From Asanoa sp. WMMD1127 (lineage in GTDB: Bacteria; Actinomycetota; Actinomycetes; Mycobacteriales; Micromonosporaceae), in assembly GCF_029626225.1 (NCBI RefSeq), contig NZ_JARUBP010000001.1, positions 3,472,001-3,536,000 of the forward strand: a stretch of 64,000 nt of DNA. Direction: 5' to 3'. A model generated the notes under the pieces. It saw only the letters and a program-made list of their open reading frames with translations. It was not told the DNA's origin and made no database searches. The position numbers and the translations under genes were made by a program. Shown one piece after another: positions 38,995 through 46,856 of the stretch; the first letter of the stretch is position 1; every line of letters begins with the position of its first letter.

Positions 38995-40089
38995 ATGAGC
39001 GGTGGTGACAAGCTCGACTTCGAGATTCGCCCGAATCCCCAGCCGGTACCCGCCGCCGAGCGCGCCGCGCTCATGGTCGACCCCGGTTTCGGGCGGGTCT
39101 TCACCGACCACATGGTGACCGCCCGTTACGCCGACGGAAAGGGTTGGTACGAGGCCCGCGTCGAAGCCCGCGCGCCGATCCAGATGGACCCGGCCAGCGC
39201 GGTGCTGCACTACGCGCAGGAGATCTTCGAGGGCCTCAAGGCCTACCGCAACGCCGACGGCACGGTCACCATGTTCCGCCCGGAGGCCAACGCGGCCCGG
39301 TTCACCACGTCGGCCACCCGCCTGGCGATGCCCCACCTGCCCGAAGGCGCGTTCGTCGACTCGCTGCGCCGCCTCATCAGCATCGACCGCGAATGGATCC
39401 CGCGGGACGACGAAGGCAGCCTCTACCTGCGCCCGTTCATGTTCGCCAGCGAGGTCTTCCTGGGCGTCCGCCCGGCGATGGAATACCTCTATGTCGTCAT
39501 CGCGTCGCCGGTCGGCTCCTACTTCAAGCACGGCATCAAGCCCGTCAACGTCTGGGTGAGCCCGAACTACACGCGTGCGGCGCCGGGTGGCACGGGCGCG
39601 GCGAAGTGCGGCGGCAACTACGCCGCGTCGCTGCTGCCGCAACAGGAGGCCGCCGCCAACGGCTGCGACCAGGTGGTCTTCCTCGACGCGGTCGAACAGC
39701 GCTGGATCGACGAGCTCGGCGGGATGAACATCTTCTTCGTCCACGACGACGGCACCCTCGTCACCCCGCCGCTCGGCACGATCCTCCCAGGCATCACCCG
39801 CGAGGCCATCATGCGACTGGCCAGTGAGGACGGTCGCGCGGTGATCGAGCGACCGGTGTCGTTCGACGAGTGGCGCGCCGACGCGGAGGCGGGCCGGATC
39901 CGCGAGGCCTTCGCGTGTGGCACGGCCGCGGTCATCACCCCGATCGGCGAGGTCCGCTTCGAAGGCGGCTCCTTCAAGCTCGGCGACGGCGGCTCGGGCG
40001 AGGTGACGATGGGGTTGCGCAAGCGCCTGGTCGACATCCAGCGGGGGCGCGTCGCGGATCCCTACGGTTGGGTGCACAAGGTCCTCTGA
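38995..40089 (+). CDS. ilvE: Branched-chain amino acid aminotransferase
   Basis: 364 residues, fold-type IV PLP transaminase making valine, leucine and isoleucine from their oxoacids. The PLP Lys is in GGTGAAKCGGNYAASL; QEIFEGLKAYR, YLRPFMFA and DELGGMNIFFV are typical. GGAGG lies 8 nt before the ATG. Preceded by a short GC palindrome (GCCGGCGCGCGCCGGC, about 38960). Confidence 0.97.
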   Translation: MSGGDKLDFEIRPNPQPVPAAERAALMVDPGFGRVFTDHMVTARYADGKGWYEARVEARAPIQMDPASAVLHYAQEIFEGLKAYRNADGTVTMFRPEANAARFTTSATRLAMPHLPEGAFVDSLRRLISIDREWIPRDDEGSLYLRPFMFASEVFLGVRPAMEYLYVVIASPVGSYFKHGIKPVNVWVSPNYTRAAPGGTGAAKCGGNYAASLLPQQEAAANGCDQVVFLDAVEQRWIDELGGMNIFFVHDDGTLVTPPLGTILPGITREAIMRLASEDGRAVIERPVSFDEWRADAEAGRIREAFACGTAAVITPIGEVRFEGGSFKLGDGGSGEVTMGLRKRLVDIQRGRVADPYGWVHKVL

Positions 40090-40102
40090 GGAATGTCGCT
40101 GC

Positions 40103-40131
40103 GGCGCGTCGGGAAGCTTTCCCGACGCGCC
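40103..40131 (+). terminator. ilvE terminator
   Basis: A perfect 13-bp stem GGCGCGTCGGGAA / TTCCCGACGCGCC with a GCT loop, followed by GTTTGCTG, 14 bp after the ilvE stop. Confidence 0.85.
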
Positions 40132-40141
40132 GTTTGCTGTG

Positions 40142-40202
40142 CCCGGGTTCGCGGTGGGCACGACCGTCGCTCCCGCCGGAACGCGGCGCCCGCGCCGGGT
40201 AG
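40142..40202 (+). repeat. Dispersed intergenic repeat, copy D
   Basis: CCCGGGTTCGCGGTGGGCAC, then GACCGTCGCTCCCGCCGG; the 3' part differs from the other copies. It lies right after the ilvE terminator. Confidence 0.75.
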
Positions 40203-40878
40203 CGCTCAGATCTATTGTGGACTTTGACGGCCGCGGTGCCCGGCCGCCGATGACTCGACCTGCGGCGCGCGGCGTGGGGTTCCCCTGGAGGGAGGGCTTC
40301 GCGCGGTGCGTTCGCCGGGTCCGCGCCATGTTGCTCCTCGCTGACCCTCCCACCACCCGTTGGCCGGCGCGGGCCGGCTGCCGCATTAGAGCCCAAGTCC
40401 AAGCGTTCGGCGGGCACCGCGCTTGGCTTCGAGGTCGCTGACACCTCATTAGGGCCGTCGGTGGTGAGCTATTCAACATTGTGGCTGCGGCGATGGCTGG
40501 CTGCGTCCCCTCGTCGCCTGGCGATGCGTTGTGGCGCGGCTGTCATCCGAGCAACCCCGTCTTGCCAAGGTTGGGTCGCCGTTGGGCGGGGGCCTAGGTT
40601 GGCGGAGCGTTGCATTCGAGGTCGGCCCAGGTGGCGGGCTATTCGCGTTGGGTGCTGGTTGGCTCCTCGCTTGCGAGGCCGGTGATCGCATCGGGGCAAG
40701 CAGGCCCGATGATGGCCGTCCGAAGTGGTCGGTCGCGCCGCGTTGCCGCTTCCCTACTCGTGCCGTGACCTAATCATTCGGGCAGGTGCATCCGCACCGA
40801 ACGGATGAGAAGGCGGGGCGACAGCCGTGCCGGGCATGATCTAGCGTCTCCCGTCGGAATCCATCGAAAGGAATATTC
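40203..40878. other. 676-bp spacer without a credible gene
   Basis: No reading frame here has coding character. The GC content is visibly lower than in genes. The last ~40 bp hold the promoter of the next gene (TAGCGT about 30 bp upstream) and its ribosome site GAAAGGAA. Nothing else stands out. Confidence 0.5.
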
Positions 40879-41328
40879 GTGTCCGACGAGGTCACCACCC
40901 CTCCGCCCGCCGCACCGGTCGCTGCCCCGCCCGCCACCGGCCCGCAGCCCGGCGCGCCGGCCCCTGAACCGGTCAAGTCCGGCAAGGGCAAGCAGATCCG
41001 GAACCTCATCCTGCGCATCGTCGCGGTACCGGCGGTCCTGATCGTGGGCGGCATCATCTGGGCGTTCGCCAGCGGCGACCCCACCATGGCCAAGTCCGGC
41101 GACTGCCTCATCGGCCAGCAGGCAGACGACATCAAAATCGTCGGCTGCGACGACGCGACCGCCGAATGGAAGGTCGTGGGCAAGGTCGAGGGCGTCAGCG
41201 AAGCGGACTACAACGCGACGCAGGACGACACCAGCTGCACCTCCTACACGACCGCAACGGCATCGTTCTGGTCAGGCAAGAAGGGCGGCAGCGGCGACGT
41301 GCTCTGCCTGGAGCCGCTCAAGAAGTGA
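40879..41328 (+). CDS. Membrane-anchored LppU/SCO3897-like protein (copy 1)
   Basis: 149 residues. A Pro/Ala-rich cytoplasmic N-terminus (~35 residues) leads to a single membrane segment (about 42-65) and a ~80-residue external domain with four cysteines: GDCLIG, VGCDD, SCTSY and DVLCLEP. This resembles the LppU/SCO3897 family of secreted actinobacterial proteins, of unknown role. The GTG start has GAAAGGAA before it. A paralogue with the same promoter layout lies 880 bp downstream. Confidence 0.8.
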   Translation: MSDEVTTPPPAAPVAAPPATGPQPGAPAPEPVKSGKGKQIRNLILRIVAVPAVLIVGGIIWAFASGDPTMAKSGDCLIGQQADDIKIVGCDDATAEWKVVGKVEGVSEADYNATQDDTSCTSYTTATASFWSGKKGGSGDVLCLEPLKK

Positions 41329-41435
41329 TACCGACCGACGCCGGCCATCTACGGATGGCCGGCGTCGCGCCGTCAGTGCGGCCCGGGCCTGTCGACCGCC
41401 GCCTACGGCGCCGCTGTGCCAACCTCGGTCACATA

Positions 41436-41815
41436 GGTCGCGGTGCGTCCTTTGCCGCAGGGGGCTGGGCGGCTGGGCGATGGTCTTCTGAGTTGCGGCT
41501 TGGCCGGTGGCTGCGCTTTGGTCTGGTGGGTTGCGGTGCGTGCCTTTGCGGCGGCTTGGCTGGGCGGCTGCGCCTCGGTCACTTAGGTCGCGGTGCGTGC
41601 CTTTGCGGCGGCCTGGCTGGGCGGGCGCGCGTTGGGATTCGTGGTTTGCGGTGCGTGCCTTTGCGGCAGCCTGCTGGGTGGCTGCGCCTTGGTTTTGCGG
41701 GTTGCGGTCCGTGCCGCTGCGGCGGCTTGGCTGGGCGGCTGCGCCTTGGTTTCGTGGGTTGCGGTGCGTGCCTTTGCGGCAGCCTGGCCGAGCGTCTCGG
41801 CCTCGGTCACGTCGG
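41436..41815. repeat. Roughly 57-bp minisatellite, five clear plus two degenerate units
   Basis: Units beginning TTGCGGTGCGTGCCTTTGCG start at 41531, 41588, 41646, 41702 and 41759, with spacings of 57, 58, 56 and 57 bp; two degraded units precede them. The usual unit continues GGCGGCTTGGCTGGGCGGCT. The period is 19 codons, and one minus-strand frame gives repeats like QAAAKARTATHETKAQPPS, but unit lengths of 56 and 58 break the frame. It lies between the two LppU-like genes in an 880-bp spacer that has no other gene. Confidence 0.85.
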
Positions 41816-42130
41816 CCGCCGCGATTGCCTCCACGACAGCGCTGTAGCGGCCGGCGCCATCGCCCAGACCGGTGCGCCGGGCGCTCCCGACCGGCAACAC
41901 TTCGAACCAACCGCGCCATCCACTGATGTATCAATTTGAATGTAAGCGGCTGGTGCTCAACGCTTCCACGACCCTGATGCGGACGACGCGACCGTAATAC
42001 ACGCCGAATCCGGGTGGCGGATCGCAGGGCGGAAGCGCGACCGAGCGCTCCCGGGGGCGTCGGCGACGCGCGACCGGCACGCAGACGCGGCATCGACCTC
42101 ATCCGTTAGATGGCTGATGTTCGCCGAATA

Positions 42131-42169
42131 GATGATCAACCCGGTGCGGCGCGGTTGGGATTGATCATC
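42131..42169. promoter_or_regulatory. Inverted repeat and promoter of LppU-like copy 2
   Basis: GATGATCAA (42131-42139) and TTGATCATC (42161-42169) are exact complements 21 bp apart. The second directly precedes TAGCCT, a likely -10, and lies ~40 bp before the GTG. A regulator could bind here. Copy 1 has a similar ATGATCTAGCGT at its promoter but not the full pair. Confidence 0.55.
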
Positions 42170-42208
42170 TAGCCTCCCGTTCGGAGTTTGATCTTCGAGA
42201 GGAACATC

Positions 42209-42721
42209 GTGTCCGAGCAGTCCACGACCCCGCCGCCCGCGCCGCAGCAGCCGCAGCAGCCGGCGGGGGCGCCTACGCCGCCGCCCGGCGGTACGTTGCC
42301 CACCTTCACCCCTCCGCCTCCCGGCGCGTTTCCCGCGGATGGGCCGCAGATGGCCGATCCGACCAGGCCGAGCAACAAGCGGATCGCCCTTCGGAAATTC
42401 CTGTTCAGCATCGTCGGGCTGGTTCTGGTGTTGGTGGTCGGCTTCATCTGGTCGGTCGCGACCGGTGACCCGTCGATCGCCTCGACCGGTGACTGTCTGG
42501 TCGGGCAGGAGTCGGACAAGATCAAGGTTGTCGGTTGCGACGACGCGGCCGCGGAGTGGCGGGTCGTGAGCGAGGTCGAAGACGTCCGCGAGGAGGACTT
42601 CGACGCCGCCGGCGAGAACTTCAACGGCTGTGTCGCTCAGCCCAGCGCGACCGCGTGGTTCTGGTCGGGGACCGAGGGCGGCAAGGGCGACGTGCTCTGC
42701 CTCGAGCCCATCAAGAAGTAA
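42209..42721 (+). CDS. Membrane-anchored LppU/SCO3897-like protein (copy 2)
   Basis: 170 residues. Same plan as copy 1: Pro/Gln-rich N-terminus (~60 residues), one membrane segment (about 70-92), then an external domain with GDCLVG, VGCDD, NGCVAQ and DVLCLEP. ATGDPSIASTGDC here parallels ASGDPTMAKSGDC in copy 1, so they arose by duplication. GAGAGGAA precedes the GTG. The four conserved cysteines suggest two disulfides outside the cell. Function unknown. Confidence 0.8.
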   Translation: MSEQSTTPPPAPQQPQQPAGAPTPPPGGTLPTFTPPPPGAFPADGPQMADPTRPSNKRIALRKFLFSIVGLVLVLVVGFIWSVATGDPSIASTGDCLVGQESDKIKVVGCDDAAAEWRVVSEVEDVREEDFDAAGENFNGCVAQPSATAWFWSGTEGGKGDVLCLEPIKK

Positions 42722-42744
42722 CGCCAGGACGGGGAGCGGCGCGG

Positions 42745-43476
42745 CTACGGGCGCTCCCCGTCTGTCAACAGGTGCGACCGCAGGGCGGCCAAATCTTCGG
42801 GAGTCAGGCCGGCGTGACGGGCGTACGCCTCGACCGAGCCGTGCCGATCCCGCAGCTCCTTCAGGAACAGCAGCATCGCCGCCGCGGGGGAGGCCATGAA
42901 CGGGGCCGGCAGCGGCTCCGACGTCGGGATTGTCGAGCGTATCCACGCCGAGAAGCGTTCCGACGCCTCGGTGCTCAGGGCGTAGTCCGCCGCCACGTCG
43001 TCGTCGCTCACGCCGAGCAAGGACAGCGTCAGCGCGCACACCACGCCGGTGCGGTCCTTGCCGGCCACGCAGTGGACGAGCACCGGCGCCGCGTCGGGGT
43101 CCGCGATCACCTTCAGCGCCGCGCCGATGCCCGCGGTGCCCAGCTCCGCGAGCTCCCGGTAGCGGTCGGCGATGAACCGGTCAACCTCTTCCGAAGGCCC
43201 CGACACCGCCCACTCGGGGTGCTCCGGGTGGATGTGCCGGTAGGACAGGCCGGGATAGTCGACCACCCGGCCGTCGCGGGCCACCTCGCGTGGGCGGCGC
43301 AGGTCGAGGACCGTGCGCACGCCCAGCGCGGGCAGCTCCGCCGAAGACACGCGGTGCACCGAGTCGGATCGGAACACCCGCCGCCACCGGACGGTGCGGC
43401 CGTCCAGGGCGGCGTAGCCACCGATGTCGCGGAAGTTGAAGACGCCGTCGAACGAGTAGGACCGGTTCAGCTCCAT
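42745..43476 (-). CDS. Protein tyrosine phosphatase (PTP-like, Y_phosphatase3)
   Basis: 243 residues. FNFRDIGGYAALDGRTVRW near the N-terminus and the signature HCVAGKDRTGVVCALTLSLLG with nucleophile Cys and Arg are those of the MptpB/IphP-like phosphatases, which act on phosphotyrosine or phosphoinositides. DLRRPREVARDGRV supplies the upstream Asp region. TAATCT lies 7 nt before the ATG, so the mRNA is probably leaderless. No secretion signal. Confidence 0.9.
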   Translation of the reverse strand: MELNRSYSFDGVFNFRDIGGYAALDGRTVRWRRVFRSDSVHRVSSAELPALGVRTVLDLRRPREVARDGRVVDYPGLSYRHIHPEHPEWAVSGPSEEVDRFIADRYRELAELGTAGIGAALKVIADPDAAPVLVHCVAGKDRTGVVCALTLSLLGVSDDDVAADYALSTEASERFSAWIRSTIPTSEPLPAPFMASPAAAMLLFLKELRDRHGSVEAYARHAGLTPEDLAALRSHLLTDGERP

Positions 43477-43530
43477 GCCGAGCAGATTATCCCACCCGGC
43501 ACACTCCACATCGGACACGAACAACGGCGG

Positions 43531-43941
43531 CTACAGCCCGCCGTACGTCCCGCCGTAGTAACCACCGACCCGGTTCCGGTAGGTGTCGTCAGCGGGCGCC
43601 GACTCGTCGTACTCCGGCGCGTCCTTGATCTGGTCCTTGCTCCGGTCGACGTGCACGCGCCGCTCCGCGTGGTCGACGCTCTTGACCACACCGGCGGGCA
43701 GCATGACCTTCTTGCCGAAGATCCACGTGCCGGTGTCGACCACCAGGAAGCTGGCGGCCACCTCGTCGCTCGCACTGTCGATCTTGCCAGTGTCGCCGTC
43801 GCTCGCCGACACCTTGTAGCCCACCAGGTCCGAGCCCGTCACGCCCGCCTCGTCGCGGAACGACCACGGGTCGAAGGCGCCGGTCGGTACGCCACCGGAG
43901 GCGCCGGACGGTGGGGTCGGCGAAGGGTTAGTGGAATCCAT
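43531..43941 (-). CDS. PRC-barrel domain protein
   Basis: 136 residues. After a Pro/Ser-rich start, the PRC-barrel fold follows: GSDLVGYKVSASDGDTGKID, FLVVDTGTWIFGKKVMLPAG and RRVHVDRSKDQIKDAPEY. Such proteins are common in actinobacteria, and their function is not known. The C-terminus is Tyr/Gly-rich (VGGYYGGTYGGL). It may form a small unit with the phosphatase gene downstream, 54 bp away. Confidence 0.85.
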   Translation of the reverse strand: MDSTNPSPTPPSGASGGVPTGAFDPWSFRDEAGVTGSDLVGYKVSASDGDTGKIDSASDEVAASFLVVDTGTWIFGKKVMLPAGVVKSVDHAERRVHVDRSKDQIKDAPEYDESAPADDTYRNRVGGYYGGTYGGL

Positions 43942-44010
43942 CGCAAGCTCGTACCCGGCACACCAAGGGCGAAAACCACCAACGGGTGATCCCGACATGT
44001 GGTCAACCGT

Positions 44011-44039
44011 TTGGTGTCACGGCGTGGCCATGGCAAAGT
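44011..44039 (+). promoter_or_regulatory. cimA leader promoter
   Basis: TTGGTG (44011-44016), a 17-bp spacer and CAAAGT (44034-44039). The leader GTG lies 7 nt after the -10, the same spacing as in the ilvB leader. Confidence 0.65.
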
Positions 44040-44046
44040 ACGGAGC

Positions 44047-44079
44047 GTGACACCGCTTGCCCTCATTATTGGCAGCTAG
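44047..44079 (+). CDS. cimA leader peptide (10 aa)
   Basis: A 10-codon frame reading (V/M)TPLALIIGS, starting where transcription should begin. It contains CTT, CTC and two adjacent ATT codons for isoleucine; ATT is uncommon in this genome. cimA makes an isoleucine precursor, so ribosome stalling at Ile-Ile when isoleucine is low would be expected to prevent termination. The stop is the left edge of the first hairpin. Confidence 0.75.
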   Translation: MTPLALIIGS

Positions 44080-44140
44080 CGCGCCGGCATCCCACACCGC
44101 CGAGCGCGCAGACCTCCCGCATTCGCGGGGGGTCTTTTTG
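44079..44140 (+). terminator. cimA attenuator: pause hairpin and terminator
   Basis: First stem: GCGCGCCGGC (44079-44088) with GCCG-A-GCGCGC (44099-44109). Second stem: GACCTCCCGC (44111-44120) / GCGGGGGGTC (44125-44134) followed by TTTTTG. It lies 44 bp before the cimA start. Confidence 0.8.
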
Positions 44141-44183
44141 TTGCGGCGCCAGGCCCCACCGCTTCCGGAGAGGAACCAGGACC

Positions 44184-45773
44184 ATGCCCTACCAGGTGTA
44201 CGACACCACGCTGCGCGACGGGGCACAGCGCGAGGGGATCAGTTACTCGGTGGTCGACAAGCTCGCCGTCGCCCGCCTGCTCGACGAGTTCGGCGTCGGT
44301 TTCATCGAGGGCGGCTGGCCCGGCGCGATGCCCAAGGACACCGAGTTCTTCCAGCGCGCGGGCAAGGAGCTCGACCTCAAGCACGCACAGCTGGTCGCGT
44401 TCGGGGCCACCCGCAAGGCCGGTGTCGGTGTCGACGAGGACCCGCAGGTGCGCGCGCTGCTCGACGCCGAGACGCCGGCCGTCTGCCTGGTCGCCAAGTC
44501 CGACATCCGCCACGTGGAGCGGGCGCTGCGCACCACCGGCGACGAGAACCTCGCGATGGTCCGCGAGACGGTCGCCCACTTCGTGAAGAACGACCGCCGC
44601 GTCTTCCTGGACTGTGAGCACTTCTTCGACGGCTTCCGGCACGACCCGCAATACACGGCGGCCGTCGTGCGGGCCGCGTTCGACGGCGGCGCCGAGCGGG
44701 TCGTCATGTGCGACACCAACGGCGGGATGCTGCCGAGCCGGATCACCGCCGCGATCGAGGACCTCTCCGCGCGCCTGGGCGTGCGCCCGGACCAGCTCGG
44801 CATCCACTGCCAGAACGACACCTCCTGCGCGGTCGCCAACACGGTCGCCGCGGTCGAGGCCGGCGTCGAGCACTTCCAGTGCACCGCCAACGGCTACGGC
44901 GAACGCCCCGGCAACGCCGACCTGTTCGCCGTCGTCGCGAACCTGCAACTCAAGCTGGGCCTGCCTGTCCTACCGGAGGGCTGCCTGGAACAGGCGATGC
45001 GGGTCTCCCACTCCATCGCCGAGATCGCCAACATCGCACCCGACACCCACCAGGCGTACGTGGGAGCGGCGGCGTTCGCCCACAAGGCGGGCCTGCACGC
45101 GAGCGCGATCAAAGTGGATCCCCTGCTCTACAACCACGTCGAGCCCTCGGTCGTCGGCAACGACATGCGGATCCTGGTCACCGAGATGGCCGGCCGGGCC
45201 AGCATCGAGCTCAAGAGCCGCGAGCTCGGCATCGACCTGGCCGGCCATCCGACCGAGCTGTCCCGGGTCACCCAGCGGGTCAAGGACCTCGAGGCCGGCG
45301 GCTGGTCGTTCGAGGCCGCCGACGCGAGCTTCGAGCTGCTCGTCCGCGGCGAGCTCGGCGAGGTGCCGCGGCCGTTCGCGCTGGAGTCCTACCGGGTGCT
45401 GGTCGAGCACCGCGAGGACGGCGCGGTGGTTTCCGAGGCGACGGCCAAGGTCCGCGTACGCGGCGAGCGCGTCATCGCCACCGCCGAGGGCAACGGCCCG
45501 GTCAACGCGCTCGACGAGGCGCTGCGGCTGGCCCTGTCGAAGCACTACCCGGAGCTGGCCAGCTTCGTGCTCGCCGACTACAAGGTGCGCATCCTCGAAG
45601 GCTCGCACGGTTCCGAGGCGGTCACCCGCGTGCTGGTGGAGACCCACGACGGCAAGGGCCGCGACTGGACCACGGTCGGCGTGCACGAGAACGTGGTCGA
45701 GGCGAGCTGGCACGCCCTCGTCGACGCGCTCACCTACGGCCTCAACCGGCAACCGGCCGCCAACAACAGCTAG
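44184..45773 (+). CDS. cimA: Citramalate synthase
   Basis: 529 residues of the HMGL-like/2-isopropylmalate synthase superfamily. Condenses pyruvate and acetyl-CoA to citramalate, from which LeuCD and LeuB make 2-oxobutyrate for isoleucine. The N-terminal YDTTLRDGAQREGIS, FIEGGWPGAMPKD, the metal site IHCQNDTSCAVAN and AFAHKAGLHASAI fit the CimA branch; the C-terminal LeuA-type regulatory domain (residues ~390-525) probably senses isoleucine. GGAGAGGAA lies before the ATG. The attenuator upstream is consistent with isoleucine control. Confidence 0.93.
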   Translation: MPYQVYDTTLRDGAQREGISYSVVDKLAVARLLDEFGVGFIEGGWPGAMPKDTEFFQRAGKELDLKHAQLVAFGATRKAGVGVDEDPQVRALLDAETPAVCLVAKSDIRHVERALRTTGDENLAMVRETVAHFVKNDRRVFLDCEHFFDGFRHDPQYTAAVVRAAFDGGAERVVMCDTNGGMLPSRITAAIEDLSARLGVRPDQLGIHCQNDTSCAVANTVAAVEAGVEHFQCTANGYGERPGNADLFAVVANLQLKLGLPVLPEGCLEQAMRVSHSIAEIANIAPDTHQAYVGAAAFAHKAGLHASAIKVDPLLYNHVEPSVVGNDMRILVTEMAGRASIELKSRELGIDLAGHPTELSRVTQRVKDLEAGGWSFEAADASFELLVRGELGEVPRPFALESYRVLVEHREDGAVVSEATAKVRVRGERVIATAEGNGPVNALDEALRLALSKHYPELASFVLADYKVRILEGSHGSEAVTRVLVETHDGKGRDWTTVGVHENVVEASWHALVDALTYGLNRQPAANNS

Positions 45774-46771
45774 GCCGGCGGCAACGAGACTTCCGCGAAG
45801 ACGGCGCTGTGGTCGCTGCCCGGCAGCGGCCACACCTCGTAGGAGCGGACGGCCAGGCGTGGGTCGATGAGGATGTGGTCGATCGCGATCGGCGGCAGCG
45901 AGAAGCCGTGGTCGATCGGTCGCCACGTCCCGCGCAGGCCCCGCCCGGTGTTCGCCGCCGCGTCCTCGTAACCGGTGGCCAGCAACGCCCGCATCGGTGA
46001 GTGGTCCAATGTGGCGTTGAAGTCGCCCATCAACAGCCGCACCGGACCGTCCGGTGTGGCCGGTTGCTGGCCGCGCAGCCCGGCGAACCAGCACGGCACG
46101 TCGGCCAGGCTCAGCGGCGCGCAGGAGTGCACCGACTCGATCACCAACGGCGCGGCACCGTCCACAGTGACCGTCGCGTAGGCCTGCGTGAAACCCGAGT
46201 CGTCCTTGTGCACCCCGACGCCCGTCAACGGCAGCCGGGAGTAGAGCCCACCGTTGACGTAGATCGCCGGGTCGTCGACGATCCGGTGCGGCAGCACAGA
46301 TTGGATCCCCGCCGCGTCGAACGCCTTGATGAACTCCGCGTTGAGCTCCTGCACGGCGAGCACGTCGACCCGGTGCCGGCGGACCAGCTCGACCAGCGCC
46401 GCCGGATCGGCCTCACCGTGCTTGATGTTGGCGGTCAGCACCCGCAGCCGCGGCCCGCCCACATCGGCCGCCGTCCCCGCCACCGCCCGCGGCAGCACCA
46501 CGCCGGTCAGCGCGACCAGTGCGGCCGCCGCCACCGCGGCCGCCCGCCACCGCCGCATCGCCAGCGCGCCGACAAGTGGCAGCACGCTGAGCCCCGCCGC
46601 GTACGGCGTGTAGGCCACCAGGTGCACCAGCGGGCCGCGCTCGAGCCCGGCGAGTCGTACGGCCGCCAGCGCCGCACCCGGTGTGACGGCGAGCCAGCAA
46701 CCCACTGTCGCCGCGACCGACCGCCCCCGCTGGTCGGGCGCGGCGCCGATCTGCTGGCCCGTCGTCCACAC
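45770..46771 (-). CDS. Membrane protein with endonuclease/exonuclease/phosphatase domain
   Basis: 333 residues. Three hydrophobic segments in the first ~100 residues, then an EEP domain: LTANIKHGEAD, VLAVQELNAEF, LMGDFNATLDHSP, IAIDHILID and GSDHSAVFAEV, with the full set of metal and catalytic residues. The domain is probably outside the membrane; it may act on a phosphodiester lipid or nucleic acid. TAGCGT lies 7 nt before the GTG at 46771. A larger EEP paralogue lies at 60.9 kb. Its 3' end overlaps cimA by 4 bp. Confidence 0.88.
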   Translation of the reverse strand: MWTTGQQIGAAPDQRGRSVAATVGCWLAVTPGAALAAVRLAGLERGPLVHLVAYTPYAAGLSVLPLVGALAMRRWRAAAVAAAALVALTGVVLPRAVAGTAADVGGPRLRVLTANIKHGEADPAALVELVRRHRVDVLAVQELNAEFIKAFDAAGIQSVLPHRIVDDPAIYVNGGLYSRLPLTGVGVHKDDSGFTQAYATVTVDGAAPLVIESVHSCAPLSLADVPCWFAGLRGQQPATPDGPVRLLMGDFNATLDHSPMRALLATGYEDAAANTGRGLRGTWRPIDHGFSLPPIAIDHILIDPRLAVRSYEVWPLPGSDHSAVFAEVSLPPA

Positions 46772-46856
46772 ACAGAGCACGCTAACCAGCCCGTGTGGAG
46801 GAATGGTGCGCTTCCAGGGAAGATCCACCCTGCGGATGTGGCGGTATGGTCGCCCG

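Noticed and set aside
40469-40773. Short frames between ilvE and the first LppU-like gene
   Set aside because: No ribosome site, no family resemblance, and codon use unlike neighbouring genes.
41272-42102. Minus-strand frame encoding 19-residue repeats (QAAAKARTATHETKAQPPS type)
   Set aside because: It derives from the ~57-bp minisatellite; unit lengths of 56 and 58 shift the frame, and there is no credible start or ribosome site.
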